Assembly: GCF_014647515.1 (NCBI RefSeq)
Contig: NZ_BMPI01000019.1
Coordinates: 1,416-65,415 of the forward strand
Origin: Dactylosporangium sucinum
Lineage (GTDB): Bacteria; Actinomycetota; Actinomycetes; Mycobacteriales; Micromonosporaceae
Reading direction: 5' to 3'
Length of the DNA: 64,000 bases
Part shown: positions 17,282-25,673 of the stretch, piece after piece
Position numbering within the stretch: position 1 is the first letter of the stretch
Layout of the letters: each line of letters starts with the position of its first letter
The notes under the pieces: model-generated
The model's input: the letters and a program-made list of their open reading frames with translations, nothing else
The model's database searches: none
Told to the model about the DNA's origin: nothing
Position numbers and translations under genes: made by a program

Positions 17282-19107
17282 CCGCCCGGCTCATCGACCT
17301 GGAGGTGCTCGCCGGCGTCCTGTCGGCGGCGGCCTGGCTCGCCGCGGCCGGCTGCGCCGCGGCCCGGCGCCGCCGCCCGGCCGCCGTGCTCGCCGTCGTC
17401 GCGGTCCTCGCGCTCCTCGCCCGGATCGGCCTCGTCGTGGCGCTCGGCCGGGCCGGCTGGTGGTTCGTCCAGGACAAGCTGACGGTGACGCTGCCGCTGG
17501 CGGCGGTCACCGCGGTCGCGGCCGGCCTGGTGGCGCTCACGGCGCGCCGGTGGACGGCGCCGGCGCTCGCCGTCGCCGGGTACGCCGCGGCCGCCGGGCC
17601 GGTCCTCGCGCTGTTCGCCGGCTATCCGGCCGGCTGGGGCACCGGGCTGGTCACCGCCGGCACGGTCGCACTCGCCGGCGTCGTCACCTGGCAGGCGGCG
17701 GGGCACCGCCCGCGCCGGGCGCCGTTCGTGTGGCTGCTGGCGCTGGCGCCCATCGTGCTCGGCGCCGCCGTTGCCGTCCCGCCGCCCGCGTCCGCGGACG
17801 ACGGCGGGCACGGCGTGCAAGTGAGCTCGGTGCGCGGACCGGATCCCGAGGCCGCCGCGGCGTCCGGCATTCCGGTGCGCCGGTTCACGCTCACCGCCCG
17901 CACCGCGACCGTCGCCCTCGCCTCGGGACAGCGCATCCAGGCGTGGACCTTCGACGGGCGGGTACCTGGGCCCGCCCTCGAGGTGACGCAGGGCGACCTC
18001 GTCGTGGTGACGCTGCGCAACGCCGACATCGCCGCCGGGGTCACGCTGCACTGGCACGGCTACGACGTGCCGGTCGGCGAGGACGGGGTCGCCGGCATGA
18101 CCCAGGATGCGGTACGGCCGGGCGAGTCCTTCGAGTACCGGTTCCGTGCCGACCGGGCGGGCACGTACTGGTACCACACCCACGAGGCGTCCGACCGCGC
18201 GGTCCGGCTGGGGCTGTACGGCACGCTGGTCGTCCGGCCCCGCGCCGCCGCCGACGGGGTCGACCTCACGCTGCCGCTGCACACGTTCGGCACGGCCCTC
18301 GCCGTCGGCGACCGCGACCAGCCCACCACGCACGCCGTCGCGCCGGGCACGCCGGTACGGCTGCGGGTGATCAACACCGACGACGGGCCGCACCGGCTCA
18401 CGCTCACCGGGCCGTTCCGGCTGGTGGCCGTCGACGGCACCGACCTCAACGGGCCGGGTGTCCTGGAGCGGGTGGCGGTCCGCCTGCCCGCGGGCGCCCG
18501 CGTCGACGTCGCGGTCACGGCCGGTGCGGCGCCGGTGACCCTGCACGTCGACGACGGCCGGGCGACGGTGCGGCTCGCGCCCGCGGCGGACACGCCCGCG
18601 CCGCCGGTCGACACCGCGGCCTGGCCGACGCTCGACCAGACCCGCTACGGAACGCCGGCCCCGACGCCGTTCGACGCGCACAGCCGGTTCGACCGGCGGT
18701 TCACGATGGTGCTCGACCGGGGCGTGGCCCTGGCGGACGGTCTGCCGAAGTACGCCTTCACCGTCAACGGCCGAGCCTACCCCTACGTCACCACGCAGAC
18801 GGTCCGCGAAGGGGACCTCGTGCACCTCACGGTCGTCAACCGCAGCCGGGACACGCACCCGATGCACCTGCACGGCCACCATGTGCTGGCACTGCGGCAC
18901 AACGGCCGGCCCTTCACCGGGAGTCCACTGTGGATGGACACGTTCGACGTCCAGCCCGGCGAGGTGTGGGAGGTCGGCCTGCGCGCCGACAACCCGGGCG
19001 TCTGGATGAATCACTGCCACAACCTCAAACACGCCGCCAAAGGCATGGCCGTGCACCTCGCCTACGCGGGCTATCAGGCGGCGTCCCACCACGCGCACGG
19101 CGCCTGA
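17278..19107 (+). CDS. Membrane-anchored multicopper oxidase
   Basis: A 609-aa protein. The first 175 residues hold about five membrane segments. A three-cupredoxin-type oxidase follows, with all four copper motifs: HWHG (258), WYHTHE (H300), HPMHLHGH (527) and HCHNLKHAAKGM (579). The Cys and Met of the last motif supply the type-1 site. The family oxidises metals or phenols and reduces O2 to water, here probably on the outer face. The large N-terminal membrane domain is unusual for this class and may relay electrons or anchor a partner. Translation is coupled to the preceding membrane protein. The divergent hemerythrin suggests an oxygen or metal response. Confidence 0.9.
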   Translation: MTARLIDLEVLAGVLSAAAWLAAAGCAAARRRRPAAVLAVVAVLALLARIGLVVALGRAGWWFVQDKLTVTLPLAAVTAVAAGLVALTARRWTAPALAVAGYAAAAGPVLALFAGYPAGWGTGLVTAGTVALAGVVTWQAAGHRPRRAPFVWLLALAPIVLGAAVAVPPPASADDGGHGVQVSSVRGPDPEAAAASGIPVRRFTLTARTATVALASGQRIQAWTFDGRVPGPALEVTQGDLVVVTLRNADIAAGVTLHWHGYDVPVGEDGVAGMTQDAVRPGESFEYRFRADRAGTYWYHTHEASDRAVRLGLYGTLVVRPRAAADGVDLTLPLHTFGTALAVGDRDQPTTHAVAPGTPVRLRVINTDDGPHRLTLTGPFRLVAVDGTDLNGPGVLERVAVRLPAGARVDVAVTAGAAPVTLHVDDGRATVRLAPAADTPAPPVDTAAWPTLDQTRYGTPAPTPFDAHSRFDRRFTMVLDRGVALADGLPKYAFTVNGRAYPYVTTQTVREGDLVHLTVVNRSRDTHPMHLHGHHVLALRHNGRPFTGSPLWMDTFDVQPGEVWEVGLRADNPGVWMNHCHNLKHAAKGMAVHLAYAGYQAASHHAHGA

Positions 19108-19131
19108 GCCGGTTCGGCATGATCGCGCTCG

Positions 19132-19815
19132 TCACGGATGCCTCGGGCGATACTCGACCTCCGGCCGGCCCGGCCCGCCGTAGCGCGGTTCGCGGACCAC
19201 CAGGCCGGTGTCGGCGAGGTGCTCCAGGTAGCGGCGGGCCGTCACGCGAGAGGTGCCGGTGCGGGCCGCCGCCTCGGCCGCGGACAGCCCGGCCGTCCCG
19301 CGCAGCGCGGCCAGGATGTGGTCAAGCGTGGCCGCGTCCAGTCCCTTCGGCAGCGATGCGGCGTCGGGGGTACCGCGAAGGGTCGCGAAGACGCGGTCGA
19401 CCTCGTGCTGGGCGGCCACCTCGCCGGCGCCGACGACCTGGCTGCGGTACTGCGCGTACCGCGCGAGCTTGTCGTGGAACGCCGCGAACGTGAACGGCTT
19501 GAGCAGGTAGTGCGTGACGCCCAGCGCCACCGCCGCGCGCACCATCGCGATGTCCCGCGCCGACGTCACGGCGAGCACGTCGGTGCCGCTGCCGGCGGCC
19601 CGCAGCGCCCGGCACACCTCCAGGCCGTGCTTGTCAGGCAGGTTGAGGTCGAGCAGCACCAGGTCGACCGGCTCGGCGCGCAGCACCGCGAGCGCCTCGC
19701 GGGCCGTGTGCGCGACGCCGACGACGGTGAAACCGTCGAGCCGCTCCGTGTAGGCCCGGTGCGCGTCGGCGATGAGCGGCTCGTCGTCGACGACGAGGAC
19801 CCGGACGGCGGTCAT
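19132..19815 (-). CDS. Response regulator, CitB/DcuR type
   Basis: A 227-aa response regulator. The receiver domain has the acidic pair VVDDEP, phospho-acceptor Asp in LLDLNLPD (near residue 56) and Lys in LLKPF. The C-terminal part (about 160-215) is a winged helix (LSAAEAAARTGTSRVTARRYLEHL) as in the DcuR/CitB group. It pairs with the kinase whose stop overlaps its ATG (ATGA). Its expected target is the dicarboxylate symporter gene just beyond the kinase. Confidence 0.9.
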   Translation of the reverse strand: MTAVRVLVVDDEPLIADAHRAYTERLDGFTVVGVAHTAREALAVLRAEPVDLVLLDLNLPDKHGLEVCRALRAAGSGTDVLAVTSARDIAMVRAAVALGVTHYLLKPFTFAAFHDKLARYAQYRSQVVGAGEVAAQHEVDRVFATLRGTPDAASLPKGLDAATLDHILAALRGTAGLSAAEAAARTGTSRVTARRYLEHLADTGLVVREPRYGGPGRPEVEYRPRHP

Positions 19816-21353
19816 GAGGCGCTCCGGAGGCGCACGGTGATCACCGCGCCGCCGCCGTCGGCCGGGGCGACGTCGTACTGCCCGCCGTACCGCCGCACCA
19901 CCTGGCCGACGAGCGCGAGGCCCAGGCCGCGGCCCTCCCGCTTGGTGGACCAGCCGCGGCGGAACGCGTCGGTGACGTGCTCGGCCGGCAGTCCGGGGCC
20001 GGTGTCGCCGACGCGGACCAGCACCTCGCCGTCGTCCTGGCGGACCAGCACCGTGACCCGGCGCGGCGGGTCGGTGCCGGCCACCGCCTCCAGGGCGTTG
20101 TCGACCAGGTTGCCGACCACGGTGATCAGGTCGCGGCTCGGCAGCGCCGCCTCGTCCAGCCGCGACTCCTCGTCGACGACCAGCTCGACGCCCCGCTCGG
20201 CCGCCTGCGCCGACTTGCCGAGCAGCAGCGCCGCGAGGGCCGGCTCGGTGACCGCGCCGACGACCCGGTCGGTGAGCCGCTGGGCGATCGCCAGCTCGGC
20301 GGTGGCCAGCCGCACGGCCTCGTCGGTGCGCCCGAGCTCCACCAGCGTCAGTACCGTGTGCAGGCGGTTCGCCGCCTCATGGGCCTGTGCCCGCAGCGCC
20401 TCGGTGAGGCCCCGGACCGAGTCGAGCTCGCCGGTGAGCGCGCGCAGCTCGGTGTGGTCACGCAGGGTCAGCACGGTGCCGAGCCGCCGGCCGGCGAAGT
20501 GGGTGGCGCGCTGGTTGGCCACGAGCACCCGGCCGCCGGCCAGCACCGGCTCGTCCTCGGCGTTCCGGCCCGACGCGACCAGCTCGGCGACGGCCGGCGG
20601 CAGGTCGGCGTCCCCGAGGCCCAGCAGGCGTTTCGCCTCGTCGTTGGCGAGGGCGACGCGGCCCTTGAGGTCGACGACGAGCAGCCCCTCGCGCACCGCG
20701 TGCAGGACGCCGTCGTAGTACTCGTACATCCGCGTCATCTCGGCCGGCCCGAGCCCGTGCGTCTGCCGGCGCAGCCGCCGGCTCAGCAGCCAGGCGCCGG
20801 CCGCGGCCAGCAGCAGCGCGGCGCCGGTTGCCAGGGCGACCGCAGGCGCCTGGCGCAGCAGCCGCTGGTTGACGGCCTCGGTCGTGATGCCCACCGACAC
20901 CAGCCCGGTGATCCGCCCGTCCGCCGCCCGGACCGGGACGACGGCGCGCACCGACTCGCCGAGGCTGCCGGTGAACGTCTCCACCACCTGGCCGCCCCGC
21001 AGCGCCGGCTCGATCGTGCCGCTGAACGGCTTGCCGATCAGGCTCGTCGTCGGGTGCGTGAACCGGGTCCGGTCGGGGGCCATGATCACGACGAAGTCGG
21101 TGTGCGTGGCGACCCGGGTCGCCTCCGCGTACGGCTGCAGCCGCGCCGCCGGGTCGGGCGCGCTCACGGCGTCGACGACGTACGGCGAATGGGACACCGT
21201 CTCGGCGACGGCGAGCACGATGTCGGTCGCCGCGTCCTCGGCGTCGTCGCGGGCCAGCAGGACCGCGCCGGCCGTGCCGCCCGCGACGAGCAGGGACACG
21301 ACGAGGACCTGCAGCGCGAACAACTGCCCGGCGATGCTCCAGCGGCGGGTCAT
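19812..21353 (-). CDS. Sensor histidine kinase, CitA/DcuS type
   Basis: A 513-aa membrane kinase. TM1 lies at about 8-30; an extracytoplasmic PDC/Cache sensor follows (about 35-165, with SHSPYVVDAVS and GKPFSGTIEPAL). TM2 lies at about 172-195, then a PAS domain (about 210-310). The phospho-acceptor region AHEAANRLHTVLTL is of the short SpoOB-type found in CitA/DcuS, and the ATPase has NLVDNALEA and GDTGPGLP. The family binds C4-dicarboxylates or citrate outside the cell. ATG at 21353 was chosen because it begins the first TM segment. It is divergent from the DctA-type symporter across 82 bp, which supports a dicarboxylate ligand. Confidence 0.92.
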   Translation of the reverse strand: MTRRWSIAGQLFALQVLVVSLLVAGGTAGAVLLARDDAEDAATDIVLAVAETVSHSPYVVDAVSAPDPAARLQPYAEATRVATHTDFVVIMAPDRTRFTHPTTSLIGKPFSGTIEPALRGGQVVETFTGSLGESVRAVVPVRAADGRITGLVSVGITTEAVNQRLLRQAPAVALATGAALLLAAAGAWLLSRRLRRQTHGLGPAEMTRMYEYYDGVLHAVREGLLVVDLKGRVALANDEAKRLLGLGDADLPPAVAELVASGRNAEDEPVLAGGRVLVANQRATHFAGRRLGTVLTLRDHTELRALTGELDSVRGLTEALRAQAHEAANRLHTVLTLVELGRTDEAVRLATAELAIAQRLTDRVVGAVTEPALAALLLGKSAQAAERGVELVVDEESRLDEAALPSRDLITVVGNLVDNALEAVAGTDPPRRVTVLVRQDDGEVLVRVGDTGPGLPAEHVTDAFRRGWSTKREGRGLGLALVGQVVRRYGGQYDVAPADGGGAVITVRLRSAS

Positions 21354-21435
21354 AGCGGTGTCCGTCCAGGCGGGGTCGTGAACAGAATGAACGTAACGGT
21401 GCCACGGCGGTGAGACCCAGGCCACATTCAGCGGC

Positions 21436-22800
21436 ATGGACACCTCGCCCCCAGCGAGTCCCGCCCGCCGCCGGGACCGCACACACTACCTGTACCTCGC
21501 GGTGATCGCCGCCGTCGTCGCCGGCATCGCGTTCGGGTTCGCCGCCCCCGCCACGGCCCAGGAGCTCAAGCCGGTCGGCACCGGGTTCGTGAACCTCATC
21601 AAGATGATGATCAGCCCGCTGATCTTCTGCACCATCGTGCTCGGCGTCGGCTCGGTCCGGCAGGCCGCCAAGGTCGGCCGGGTCGGCGGCCTCGCCCTGG
21701 GCTACTTCCTGGTCATGTCGACCGTCGCCCTCGCCATCGGCCTGGCCGTCGGCAACATCGTCCACCCGGGCACCGGCCTGCACCTCAACGACGCGATCGC
21801 CAAGGCCGGCCAGAAGGCCGCCAGCGGCGCGCCGGCCGAGAGCACCGCCGACTTCGTCCTGGGCATCATCCCGACCTCGCTGCTGACCTCGCTCACCTCC
21901 GGTGAGGTGCTGCAGACCCTGCTCGTGGCGCTGCTCGTCGGCTTCGCCGTCCAGGCGATGGGCACGCGCGGGGAGCCGGTGCTGGCCGCCGTCGGCATCA
22001 TCCAGCGGCTGGTCTTCAAGGTCCTCGCAATGATCATGTGGCTCGCCCCGATCGGCGCGTTCGGCGCCATGTCGGCCGTGGTCGGCGCGACCGGCGTCGA
22101 CGCGCTGAAGAGCCTGGCCCAGATCATGCTCGGCTTCTACGTGACCTGCGCGATCTTCGTCTTCGTGGTGCTCGGCCTGCTGATCAGGCTGGTTTCCGGG
22201 ATCAGCCTGTTCAGGCTGCTGCGGTACCTCGGGCGCGAGTTCCTGCTGATCCTCTCCACCTCGTCGTCGGAGTCGGCCCTGCCCCGCCTGATCGCCAAGA
22301 TGGAGCACGTCGGCGTGAGCCGCCCGGTCGTCGGCATCACGGTCCCGACCGGGTACTCGTTCAACCTCGACGGCACGGCGATCTACCTGACGATGGCATC
22401 GCTGTTCGTGGCGCAGGCCATGGACAACCCGCTGTCCCTGGGCGAGCAGATCTCCCTGCTCGGCTTCATGATCATCGCGTCGAAGGGCGCCGCCGGCATC
22501 ACCGGCGCCGGCCTGGCCACCCTGGCCGGCGGCCTGCAGAGCCACCGCCCGGACCTGGTCGACGGCGTCGGCCTGATCGTCGGCATCGACCGCTTCATGT
22601 CCGAGGCGCGCGCCCTGACCAACTTCGCCGGCAACGCCGTGGCCACGATCGTCATCGGCACCTGGACGGGCGAGTTCGACCGCGCCCGCGCCCGAGCGGT
22701 CCTGTCCGGCGAGGACCCGTTCGACGAGTCCACCATCGTCGACGACACGCACGCCCCGGCCCCGGCACCCCTGCCGGCCGCGTCACCGACCACGGCGTAG
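21436..22800 (+). CDS. dctA: C4-dicarboxylate/cation symporter (DctA type)
   Basis: A 454-aa inner-membrane symporter of the DAACS family. The serine-rich re-entrant loop (STSSSESALPRLIAKME), the substrate-binding segment GYSFNLDGTAIYLTMASLF and the second loop SKGAAGITGAG are all present, as are about eight membrane segments. It imports succinate, fumarate or malate with cations. The length matches the family. It is divergent from a CitA/DcuS-type two-component system and ends in a strong terminator. Whether it prefers dicarboxylates or amino acids cannot be settled by eye; the two-component context favours dicarboxylates. Confidence 0.9.
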   Translation: MDTSPPASPARRRDRTHYLYLAVIAAVVAGIAFGFAAPATAQELKPVGTGFVNLIKMMISPLIFCTIVLGVGSVRQAAKVGRVGGLALGYFLVMSTVALAIGLAVGNIVHPGTGLHLNDAIAKAGQKAASGAPAESTADFVLGIIPTSLLTSLTSGEVLQTLLVALLVGFAVQAMGTRGEPVLAAVGIIQRLVFKVLAMIMWLAPIGAFGAMSAVVGATGVDALKSLAQIMLGFYVTCAIFVFVVLGLLIRLVSGISLFRLLRYLGREFLLILSTSSSESALPRLIAKMEHVGVSRPVVGITVPTGYSFNLDGTAIYLTMASLFVAQAMDNPLSLGEQISLLGFMIIASKGAAGITGAGLATLAGGLQSHRPDLVDGVGLIVGIDRFMSEARALTNFAGNAVATIVIGTWTGEFDRARARAVLSGEDPFDESTIVDDTHAPAPAPLPAASPTTA

Positions 22801-22813
22801 CCGTTCCCGATCC

Positions 22814-22852
22814 GTCGCGGGCGCCCACCCCACTCCCCCGGGCGCCCGCGAC
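22814..22852 (+). terminator. Intrinsic terminator of the dctA-type gene
   Basis: A 13-bp perfect stem (GTCGCGGGCGCCC, 22814-22826; GGGCGCCCGCGAC, 22840-22852) with a 13-nt loop lies 13 bp after the stop. It has no U-tract, as is common for high-G+C actinobacteria. Confidence 0.75.
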
Positions 22853-23065
22853 GTCCCTGGTAATGAGGTCGAGCGCCAGACCGATCCCGCGCAGCCACCG
22901 GCCCGGGGGCTCGACGGCCCGACGCGAACCGTTCTCCCCGGCCGTGCGCGGTTGCTCGCCGGCCGCGGCGGCGGGCGTGGAAGTTTCGCGGCCGGGCGCA
23001 CGTGGGCCGCGGCGGCGGGCCGGCGGTGGTTGACGCGCGGACGGGGCGGGCCGATCGTGCGGGGC

Positions 23066-24427
23066 ATGACCGCACGCCCGCACCGCGGCACCCGGTGGGC
23101 GCGGCTCGCCGTCCCGGCGATCGCCGCGGCCGGCGCCGCCCTCGTCGTCCTGGCCCTGCAGCCGATGGCTCGCGCGACGGTGCCGGAGCCGGCCGCGCCG
23201 GTGACCGGCAACGCCACGTACTTCGACGGTCTCGGCTCGCCGTACGGCGGCTGCGGGCTGCCGCAGGCGGAGCTGGAGACGCAGCACTTCGTCGCGCTGA
23301 ACGTCTTCGACACGCCCGGCGACGGCACGATGTACCAGCGGCCCCTGCCCGCGGCGCAGGCGGCGAAAATGGGACTGTGGAACAACGGCCGCAACTGCGG
23401 CCGGTGGGTGCGGGTGAAGATCGGCGACTACTGCACCGGTGTCAACGACGGCGCGCTCGGCCAGCCGTTCTGCCGCAACGGGGCGTGGACCGCGGACGCG
23501 TACAACGACGGCACCCTCGACATGATCGTCGCCGACTCCTGCGGCGACCCCAACGGCTGGTGCCGTGACGACCCGTACCATCTGGACCTGTCCAAGGACT
23601 CGCTGAACAAGTTCGTGAAGAACGGCGCGGCGTTGCCGGACCTGTATCCGTCGCACTGGAACAACCGGCACATCTCGTGGCAGTTCATCCCCGCCCCGGC
23701 GTACACCGGCGACATCCGCATCGGCTTCCTCGCCGGCGCCCAGCGCTGGTGGCCGGCCATCGCGGTGTCGCGGCTGCCCAACGGCGTCCACGGCGTGGAG
23801 TACTTCGCCGACGGCGCCTGGAAGGCCGCCCCGATGAACGGCGACATGGGCCAGTCGTTCGTCATCGGCGGCACCACGCAGGGCGGCACGAGCTTCCGGA
23901 TCCGGGTGCGTGACATCACCGACGCGCTGCTGTTCGGCGGCCGGGAGTACGCGTTCTCGCTGCCGTCGGCGTGCTCGTCGCAGTGCGGCGCGCCGTACAC
24001 GGCGGTCACCTACACGACCGGCACGACCTCACCGTCGGCGTCCGCCTCGCCCTCAGCCTCGCCCTCAGTCTCGCCCTCAGCCTCGGTGTCGGCGTCCCCG
24101 TCGGTCTCCTCCTCGCCCACGTCCGGCGGCTCGGCGTGCACGGCCACCGTCGCGGTCACCAACACGTGGAGCGGCGGCTACCAGGCCGAGGTCACCGTGC
24201 GCAACACCGGCACCGCACCGTCGAGCGGCTGGACGGTGCGGCTGACCTTCCCCGGCGCGCAGACCATCGCCAGCGCCTGGAACGCGGTGGTGTCGCAGAG
24301 CGGCCAGCAGGTGACCGCGACCAACCAGCCCTACAACGGCGCCGTCCCGGCCGGCGGCAGCACGAGCTGGGGCATGGTCGTCAACGGCGCGCCGCCCGTC
24401 ACCGTCGCCGTCTGCAGCCTGCGCTGA
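23066..24427 (+). CDS. Secreted expansin-like protein with CBM2
   Basis: A 453-aa exported protein. The signal peptide covers about residues 1-36 (hydrophobic AAAGAALVVLAL, then ARA). Residues about 40-200 form a barwin/expansin-like D1 domain rich in Cys (GGCGLP, GRNCGRW, DYCTGV, VADSCGDP), followed by an expansin D2-like domain (about 205-300). A Ser/Ala/Pro linker of 40 residues leads to a C-terminal CBM2 (about 350-453; TWSGGYQAEVTVRNTG, paired Cys). Bacterial expansins loosen plant cell walls without hydrolysis, and CBM2 binds cellulose. ATG at 23066 is chosen because the signal peptide starts there. The gene is alone between a terminator and a convergent pair. Confidence 0.85.
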   Translation: MTARPHRGTRWARLAVPAIAAAGAALVVLALQPMARATVPEPAAPVTGNATYFDGLGSPYGGCGLPQAELETQHFVALNVFDTPGDGTMYQRPLPAAQAAKMGLWNNGRNCGRWVRVKIGDYCTGVNDGALGQPFCRNGAWTADAYNDGTLDMIVADSCGDPNGWCRDDPYHLDLSKDSLNKFVKNGAALPDLYPSHWNNRHISWQFIPAPAYTGDIRIGFLAGAQRWWPAIAVSRLPNGVHGVEYFADGAWKAAPMNGDMGQSFVIGGTTQGGTSFRIRVRDITDALLFGGREYAFSLPSACSSQCGAPYTAVTYTTGTTSPSASASPSASPSVSPSASVSASPSVSSSPTSGGSACTATVAVTNTWSGGYQAEVTVRNTGTAPSSGWTVRLTFPGAQTIASAWNAVVSQSGQQVTATNQPYNGAVPAGGSTSWGMVVNGAPPVTVAVCSLR

Positions 24428-24443
24428 CCGTACCGCCGGATGA

Positions 24444-24472
24444 GGGCGCACATCGGTCACCTTCGTGCGCCC
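24444..24472. terminator. Bidirectional terminator hairpin
   Basis: GGGCGCAC (24444-24451) and GTGCGCCC (24465-24472) form a perfect 8-bp stem with a 13-nt loop. It lies between the expansin stop and the end of the convergent gene, overlapping the last codons of the latter. Confidence 0.6.
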
Positions 24473-24885
24473 GTCCCCGGCGCACTGCGCAGATAGCCGA
24501 GAATCGCGTCCTGGAGGCGGTCGCCCTCGGCAAAGCCGGCGGCAGCGGCGGTCCGGTTCACGTGTGAGACAACGCCGTTGTCCCACATGTCCGCGGCGTT
24601 GCTGATCTCGGCCGACTCGTGACTGACGGCCACGCCGATGATCCCGTACTCGTCGAGCAGGGCGATCCCGGTGATTCCGGACGCCTCCTTGCCGATCCCC
24701 GCGTCGTTCAGGGCGACGCCGAGGCACCCGTGCCTGAGCCCGGCCCGGCCGGCGGCCGGGCCTCCGTTGGAGCCGGCGACGACGAAGTGGCCACGATCGT
24801 CGCCGCTGACGTACGACATGCTGTCCATCAGGACGACCTGCACTTCACCGTGCTCGTGCACGACGTTTCGCAGCACCGGACTCAC
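24457..24885 (-). CDS. Unrecognised 142-aa protein, tandem paralogue B
   Basis: I do not recognise the family. It is 142 aa and clearly paralogous to the gene just upstream. Shared features in order are: VVLMDSMSYVSGDDRGHFVVAGSNGG (compare VIVMDTISLASAEDAG...ITGSHGG), then ALNDAGIGKEASGITGIALLDEYGIIGVAV, then DMWDNGVVSHVN. The repeated small-residue turns (GSNGG, NDAGIG, GITG) suggest a Rossmann-like or hydrolase fold, but no catalytic motif can be named. The GTG start at 24885 overlaps the TGA of its paralogue (GTGA), so the two are probably made in equal amounts and may form a heteromer. There is no signal peptide or membrane segment. Confidence 0.75.
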   Translation of the reverse strand: MSPVLRNVVHEHGEVQVVLMDSMSYVSGDDRGHFVVAGSNGGPAAGRAGLRHGCLGVALNDAGIGKEASGITGIALLDEYGIIGVAVSHESAEISNAADMWDNGVVSHVNRTAAAAGFAEGDRLQDAILGYLRSAPGTGARR

Positions 24886-25352
24886 CGCCCCTCTCCCGGC
24901 AGACCGGACTCGGAGCGCCCGCCGAGGTACCGCCTGACTTGATCCTGGATGGCCCAACCCACCGCGAAACCGGCCGCCTTCGCCGTCTCGTTGACGAAGC
25001 TGACGACGCCGTTGGACCAGACGTCGTTCCCGTCGCCCAGCCGGGCGGTCAGGTGCCCGACCGCGACTCCGGCAATGCCGTCCCGATCGAGGTCGCACAG
25101 CCCGGCCACGCCCGCGTTGTTCTTGCCGAAGCCGGCGTCGTTGCAGATCACACAGGCCACCCGGGCCTGGCGGGCGTACTCACCGGCGCTCATCCCGCCG
25201 TGCGATCCGGTGATGATGACCTGGCCGGCATCCTCGGCCGAGGCGAGGGAGATGGTATCCATGACGATCACCCGGCAGCCGTCCTGCGTGAACGCCACGA
25301 TCTTGGCGCTGTCCGTGACGGCGGAATCGGTCGCACTTGACCGATCTGTCAT
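24882..25352 (-). CDS. Unrecognised 156-aa protein, tandem paralogue A
   Basis: A 156-aa cytoplasmic protein of unknown family, paralogous to the downstream gene. The N-terminal 20 residues are polar and variable. The conserved core runs VIVMDTISLASAEDAG, ITGSHGGMSAGEYA, VICNDAGFGKNNAGVAGL, LDRDGIAGVAVGHLTARLGDG, then DVWSNGVVSFVN. The His in GSHGG is replaced by Asn in the paralogue (GSNGG), so the two copies may differ in activity. ATG at 25352 has GGAGGCAAC about 6 bp upstream. It is divergent from a LuxR-type ATPase regulator across about 320 bp, which may regulate it. Confidence 0.78.
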   Translation of the reverse strand: MTDRSSATDSAVTDSAKIVAFTQDGCRVIVMDTISLASAEDAGQVIITGSHGGMSAGEYARQARVACVICNDAGFGKNNAGVAGLCDLDRDGIAGVAVGHLTARLGDGNDVWSNGVVSFVNETAKAAGFAVGWAIQDQVRRYLGGRSESGLPGEGR

Positions 25353-25673
25353 TGTTGCCTCCGCATTCAGTCCCAGCCCGCCGGCCGCCGCACCGCGGGG
25401 ATGGCGGCCGGCGCGGCCCTGAGCGCACAGGCCGCGCTCCGGTCGGCCGCTTCGGTGGTCGTGCCGGTGCGCATCAAGCTAGCCAACGGGCGTCTTGGTG
25501 CCATCCGGGCACTGACGGATTCGCCACCACCGGCGCCGGCCTACGTACCTCGCGTGCCCGTAAGTAGTGCTGGTCCTCGTCCACCGGGGAGGCCCATTGA
25601 CTCGGTGGGGATCACGGACCTAGCTTGGGTCTGTCGCGGGTTTGCGGAATGCTTGCGGGCCTTGGGAGCAGCA
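25353..25673. other. Divergent promoter region
   Basis: This 321-bp gap separates the unrecognised paralogue pair from the LuxR-type regulator. The rightward frame is open through it for 91 more codons, but that part reads as Ala/Pro-rich low complexity without domain features, so I treat it as non-coding. No clear operator was found. GGGAG lies about 9 bp before the GTG at 25674. Confidence 0.5.

Noticed and set aside
25401..25673. A 91-codon N-terminal extension of the LuxR-type regulator
   Set aside because: Low-complexity Ala/Pro text across a divergent promoter. The GTG at 25674 has a ribosome site and domain similarity begins soon after it.
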